This document shows positions 60,017-64,000 of a DNA stretch of 64,000 bases, in pieces. The position numbers were made by a program, and so were the translations under genes. The notes below the pieces were generated by a model. The model had not been told where the DNA came from. It was given only the letters and a program-made list of their open reading frames with translations, and searched no databases. Location: contig JBANAY010000001.1 in assembly GCA_037952775.1 (NCBI GenBank), positions 2,976,001 to 3,040,000 on the forward strand, in the 5' to 3' direction. Source of the DNA: Clonostachys chloroleuca (taxonomy: Eukaryota; Ascomycota; Sordariomycetes; Hypocreales; Bionectriaceae). Within the stretch, counting starts at the first letter, position 1, and every line of letters begins with the position of its first letter.

Positions 60017-61426
60017 TTACTCTAGCAGAGAAGCCTGGTTCGTGTATAACGCATCCACCACATTGCTCAGCTTATCAATAGTCTTCAGAGCAGCGTCGTA
60101 AGATTCGTCACGATGAGTCTCATCGAAGATGATGAGGCATCCTGCACCTTGGTCGAGGACGCCGATGATGACCTTGTCCAGGATCATCTGTGATAGCTTG
60201 CGCTCAACTTGCTGCGTATCAAGACCGACCATCTTGGCGATATGGTCAATCTCGACGCGGGAGAATGGCTCGATAACCTTGATCAAGTTCTGCTCCAACA
60301 TGGCATCATAAAGTCGTCGAAGATGGTTGCGGATGAAAGCATCACTGCCCAGCTCGTACCGGTAGGCAGAGAGAGCCCTCTCATACTCCTCCAGGGAGCG
60401 ATTCGAGTGCGCGCGAGCAATGGCCTTCATAGCCTCGAGGTTCTTCCCAGCATACTTGAGCGCCTGCTTGGATGACATGAGCTGGTTGACGTCCTCAACA
60501 AGGTTCAGCATAATCTTGCAAAGCAGCATGTACTGGAGGGCCGCCTGCGCCTTGCCACTCTCCTCCTGGCTGTGGTATCCGTCCAACGCCTCGATGAAGT
60601 ATGAGAATGCGGTATTGAAGTCCTTATCCTCGGCATGAAGCATACCGCTCTGCATATCGAGGTTGGCTTGCAGCAATGGAGGGGTGTAGACACTGGCGGC
60701 GCTTGTTCGGGCGCTGGTCAAAGCAGCGCGGGCCTTGGGGATGTTTCCAAGGGCGTGGTAGACTCGGGACTCGAGGAGCTGAACTTCGACTAAGCGTAGC
60801 TTATCATCGAGACGCTTGAGCTCGCGAAGAAGTCCATTGATGAGGGTAAGCGCATCATACCAAGATAGCTTGGTCATGTGAAGGGTGACGAGTCGGACCT
60901 CCAAGTCCTGTCGCTGAAAAGCGCGGCGTTCGGAGGTAGCCCATTCGATACAATCTTTAGTCACAGCAATCTCGATGTCGGTACTGTTGGGAATGTCTCT
61001 GAAGATGTCGAGCAGTTGGCGCACTAGGAGTTGGTCGTGTGTCAGCATCCGGTGTTGTATAGGTCAGGCACGCGGGCAACATGTAGACTGCAAACTTACC
61101 CAGCTTAGCAGACTTGGCCTTTGCAAAGGAGGAGAAGACCGATCTACTCTCTTTTACAAGGTTGACCAGGTCCTGTGTCCGCCTATAGATATATATCAGT
61201 CAGCTATCCAAGCTCCCGATGTCTCATCAGATTGGGAAACCAACGTCTGGTCTCTGTAGAGCTCGCCTAGACTTATCAAAGCAACCTCATATTCTCGGGT
61301 CGCAGAATCGGAGGCTGCGCTGGGGGCAGTAGATGTGATTTCCTTGTAGATGGCCTCTGCTTTGCCAGGGTTGGTCTTGGTGAGCTTCTGGGCTTCTTGG
61401 ACACGGTCCGAGTCACCGACCGCCAT
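60017..61426 (-). CDS. rpn6: 26S proteasome regulatory subunit Rpn6 (PSMD11)
   Basis: Lid subunit that clamps the 19S lid to the 20S core. Three exons (61245-61426, 61100-61182, 60017-61023) give 423 residues, the expected size. The N-terminal two thirds are TPR-like helical repeats (AEAIYKEI, SARTSAASVYTPPLLQANLD). The PCI domain follows, with LYDAMLEQNLIKVIEPFSRV and the winged-helix segment DHIAKMVGLDTQQVERKLSQ. The first donor is a weak GTTGGT, but the join restores YRDQTRTQDLVNLVKESRS, matching the family. Identity is certain. Confidence 0.96.
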
Positions 61427-62013
61427 TGTTGAGGCTGCTGAGAATGAAGGGGTGACTGATTGTATCGTAGGTTCAAGGCGTTGAGTCCCGAGACTGGGGG
61501 TGCGGGAGAGCAGGGTGGTGTTGGTGGGATGCGTTGTAGTGAAGATGAGACGGTGCGAAATGCTGCAGTCAAGCTTCCAACGACTTCGTTGCTCTGCCCT
61601 TGCACTGCGGTAGCATTTGTTTGCCTGTGCTCTAGGTTGCCGCACGAGCGACGTAGGCAAGTGGGTCGCGGGTACCTCCAGGTTCGCTCTTGCCTGGGCC
61701 AGGGCCTACCAGGACCCGGCCGGGCAAGTAGCACCTACCCCACCATATCTTCTTGCTGGCTCTGTCATCTGCCTAGCTCTCTGGATTGGCTGCTGCTTCC
61801 CGATCGGGGTTAATTGCCCGGATTATCATTTGACCGCGAGCCCTGCGGTACCGGTCCCGATCCCTTAGGCTTTGCCGGCTATAGCAGGCACATGCGCATT
61901 CATGAAATTTCAGACTCCATTCTCGTTGCTCTTATACTCGAGAGCTCATCCCAAGCTTCACAGCCAACCCTCTTTCCATTTACTCAATTCCGCCACAAAA
62001 CCTCTAATTCACC
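61427..62013. promoter_or_regulatory. Divergent promoter of rpn6 and mge1
   Basis: About 590 bp between two oppositely oriented proteostasis genes. TGAAATTTCA at 61903-61912, about 100 bp upstream of the mge1 start, contains an inverted GAA-nn-TTC pair, the minimal heat-shock-element arrangement; a third unit is not evident. Regulation is inferred. Confidence 0.4.
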
Positions 62014-62785
62014 ATGTTCCGACACGCTCTCACCACTTCCTCTCGAGCGCTGCGCTCGGCCGCCCCCAGAATGTCAGCCACGAGCTCTTTTGGCCCCTCA
62101 CAGTTCCGCATCGTGGCTGCGGCCTCTTCCAGACATTTCACACCTGCAATGGGGAGGTGGTACAGCGACGCAAAGGAGACCAAAGCTGAGGAGACTAAGG
62201 AGGAGACTAAGGAGGCAAGCGCCGAGACTGACCCAGTTGCTGAGCTGAAGAAGCAGCTTGAAGCCAAGGACGCCGAAGCTCGGGAATGGAAAGTTCGTAC
62301 ACAACCTACTTTTGTCTTTTCCCAATAATGTACATTTGCTGACAATTTCTAAATAGGACAAGTGCTTGCGCACCGTTGCTGACTTCCGCAATCTTCAAGA
62401 TCGCACTCAGCGTGAAGTTAAGAGCGCTCGCGACTTTGCTATCCAGAAATTTGCCAAGGATCTCATCGACAGCGTCGACAACTTGGATCGTGCCTTGACC
62501 ACAGTCGCACCCGAGAAGCTCAATGCTGGCAACCAAGATCTCAACAACCTACACGAAGGTATCAAGATGACTGAGACTGTGCTGATGCAGACTCTGGAGA
62601 AGCACGGTCTTGAGCGTCTCAGCCCTGAGGGCGAGAAGTTCAACCCTAATGAGCACGAGGCCACCTTCATGACACCCCAGCCGGACAAGGACGACAACAC
62701 CGTCTTCTTTGTTCAGCAGAAGGGCTTCAAGCTCAACGGCCGAGTGCTCCGCGCAGCCAAGGTTGGCGTTGTCAAGAACAAATAA
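62014..62785 (+). CDS. mge1: Mitochondrial GrpE-type nucleotide exchange factor
   Basis: Releases ADP from mitochondrial Hsp70 during protein import and folding. Two exons (62014-62292, 62357-62785) give 235 residues. The N terminus is a basic, Ser/Arg-rich mitochondrial presequence (MFRHALTTSSRALRSAAPR), followed by a charged, Glu/Lys-rich coiled coil. The GrpE core shows TVADFRNLQDRTQRE, FAKDLIDSVDNLDRAL, and the beta-domain signature GFKLNGRVLRAAKVGVVK at the very end. Length and motif order match Mge1. It is divergent from rpn6. Confidence 0.97.
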
Positions 62786-63600
62786 ACACCTAGCCTCCCA
62801 CCCGAGAAGGCACAAGTGTGCAAGCCACACCTGTTGTAATTTTAGTTGGACACCAAAAAAAAACGGATGGCGTTGGATCAAAATGTGTAATGCTCCTCTC
62901 ATGTTGACGAAAGAAAAAGATGATTTCAATGTTGTTGCATGGCGGCGGTTTTAATCATAAACAAAGACGAGACTTGTTCTTGGACGAGACGGCCCCAGAT
63001 TTTATTCGGAATGGGACAAACAATGTATATATGTATATTATATCATCTGGCTGGCGGCTTATGCGCGAGACTGATCTCGAGAGGAGAATCGCTTCCTCTC
63101 TAATCTACAAACACGAACAAACCTCTATGCGGCCCCAACAGGACCAAAGCACGAGGTTTCGCTGAACACCCCACCAACTCTTCACTCTTTTGGGCACATA
63201 CGTGACTGATAAACGGCAACAGGGGAGCTACATTGGATTTCTCGACGTTCTTGATTTACTTGCTCATAGGGACTTGATCATCGCGTGCCAGCTACACATG
63301 GCCTTCGACGGTGCTGTGGCAACGATTTGACAACTGTTGCCAACTGCCAGCATCTGCCGAGTCCGCAGACACACTGTTCTGCAGGCCTGAGCAGGCTCAC
63401 GTTAACACAACAGTGCTCATATGTAAACAAAGGCCCTCCTTCTACTACATCCTGCTTGTCCCTCGTGACGCTCTCGCCCGTGCTCAACTTCTCTCCTGTT
63501 ACCCCTTGCTTACCGACAACAATGCACGCCTTCCAAGAGCGAACAAAACATATAGCCTGAGACGCCCCTCATATTCGATAATTTGCCTACCCCCTTGGGA
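62786..63600. other. Intergenic
   Basis: 3' flank of mge1 and promoter of the gene that runs off the window. No additional gene is supported. Confidence 0.4.
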
Positions 63601-64000
63601 ATGGCTTGTTTTCGTCTCCCTCGTTTCCGGAGAGCTCGCGCTGGTGTTTCCACAACGTGCAAGAGCACAGGTGAGACTTGTAGGGGTGACATTGAGGATG
63701 TTGAAACAAGAGAAGAAGCTACCCCAATCAAGACGAGTAAGTATACCTCTGTGTGTGTCCTTGGGTCCAATCTTGGCTCTTATGGCCGTTTGCGACGGAC
63801 TGACACAAACTCATTTACTTGCCTAGTCCGGAGAGTCCCCAGACTCAATCCGCTTTCGTTGAGAATCAGAGACAGTGAGCTATCATTTACCTTCTCTCCG
63901 ATTTAACCTTTCTTTATCCCATTTCAACACTTATCAATACATTGCTAATAATTACTCAGGGCGCGAATCAGCAGTAGAATTCCATAATTACGATGGAACC
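63601..64000 (+). CDS. 5' part of an unidentified gene, cut by the window edge
   Basis: Three exon pieces, 63601-63736, 63827-63874 and 63960 to the edge, are joined by good donors (GTAAGT, GTGAGC) and acceptors (CCTAG, CTCAG) and stay open. The predicted N terminus is basic (MACFRLPRFRRARAGVST), then mixed, and the last visible residues are VEFHNYDGT. The product is too short to assign to a family. The regular intron structure makes a real gene likely, but the start codon is uncertain. Confidence 0.45.

Overview
The window is nuclear DNA of a filamentous ascomycete (Pezizomycotina). Genes are interrupted by short introns (mostly about 50-100 bp) with GTAAGT/GTATGT-type donors and CTNAC-type branch sites. 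The gene set is typical of moulds: an ADAM-type protease, Ssn6/Cyc8, a Zn2Cys6 factor and laccase-like oxidases. The acetyl-CoA synthetase N terminus and the rhomboid-like protein resemble what I remember of Sordariomycetes more than Aspergillus, and intergenic CCTAGGTA-like words point the same way. This class-level placement is an inference; I cannot name the species.

Layout. 0.5-9.1 kb, all on the minus strand: anthranilate synthase I (trpE), a NuiA-like protein, ribosomal protein L3, and the TPR corepressor Ssn6/Cyc8. 9.1-18.1 kb: two long intergenic stretches around a rhomboid-like membrane protein gene that carries two reading-frame breaks. 18.1-25.3 kb: a LisH-WD40 Sif2/TBL1 homologue, a small unknown gene, and an ADAM metalloprotease. 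27.5-33.3 kb: two divergently transcribed multicopper oxidase genes, one with all copper ligands and one that has lost most of them although its 11-exon frame is intact. 33.7-36.1 kb: acetyl-CoA synthetase with two consecutive micro-exons. 36.1-44.6 kb: 8.4 kb without a supportable gene. 44.6-49.1 kb: a Zn2Cys6 factor, an intronless unknown gene, and ATP synthase epsilon. 49.9-61.4 kb: NatC subunit Naa35/Mak10, peroxisomal carrier PMP47, a large AT-hook protein, and proteasome subunit Rpn6. 62.0-62.8 kb: mitochondrial GrpE/Mge1. A gene of unknown function runs off the right edge.

Most genes are unrelated housekeeping genes and do not form a pathway. The exception is the divergent oxidase pair (27.5-33.3 kb), which shares a 1.3-kb promoter containing a 16-bp x 4 tandem repeat and may act as a two-protein oxidase. 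Exon joins were worked out by hand. For every gene where I summed the exons the total is a multiple of three, but no transcript data were available.
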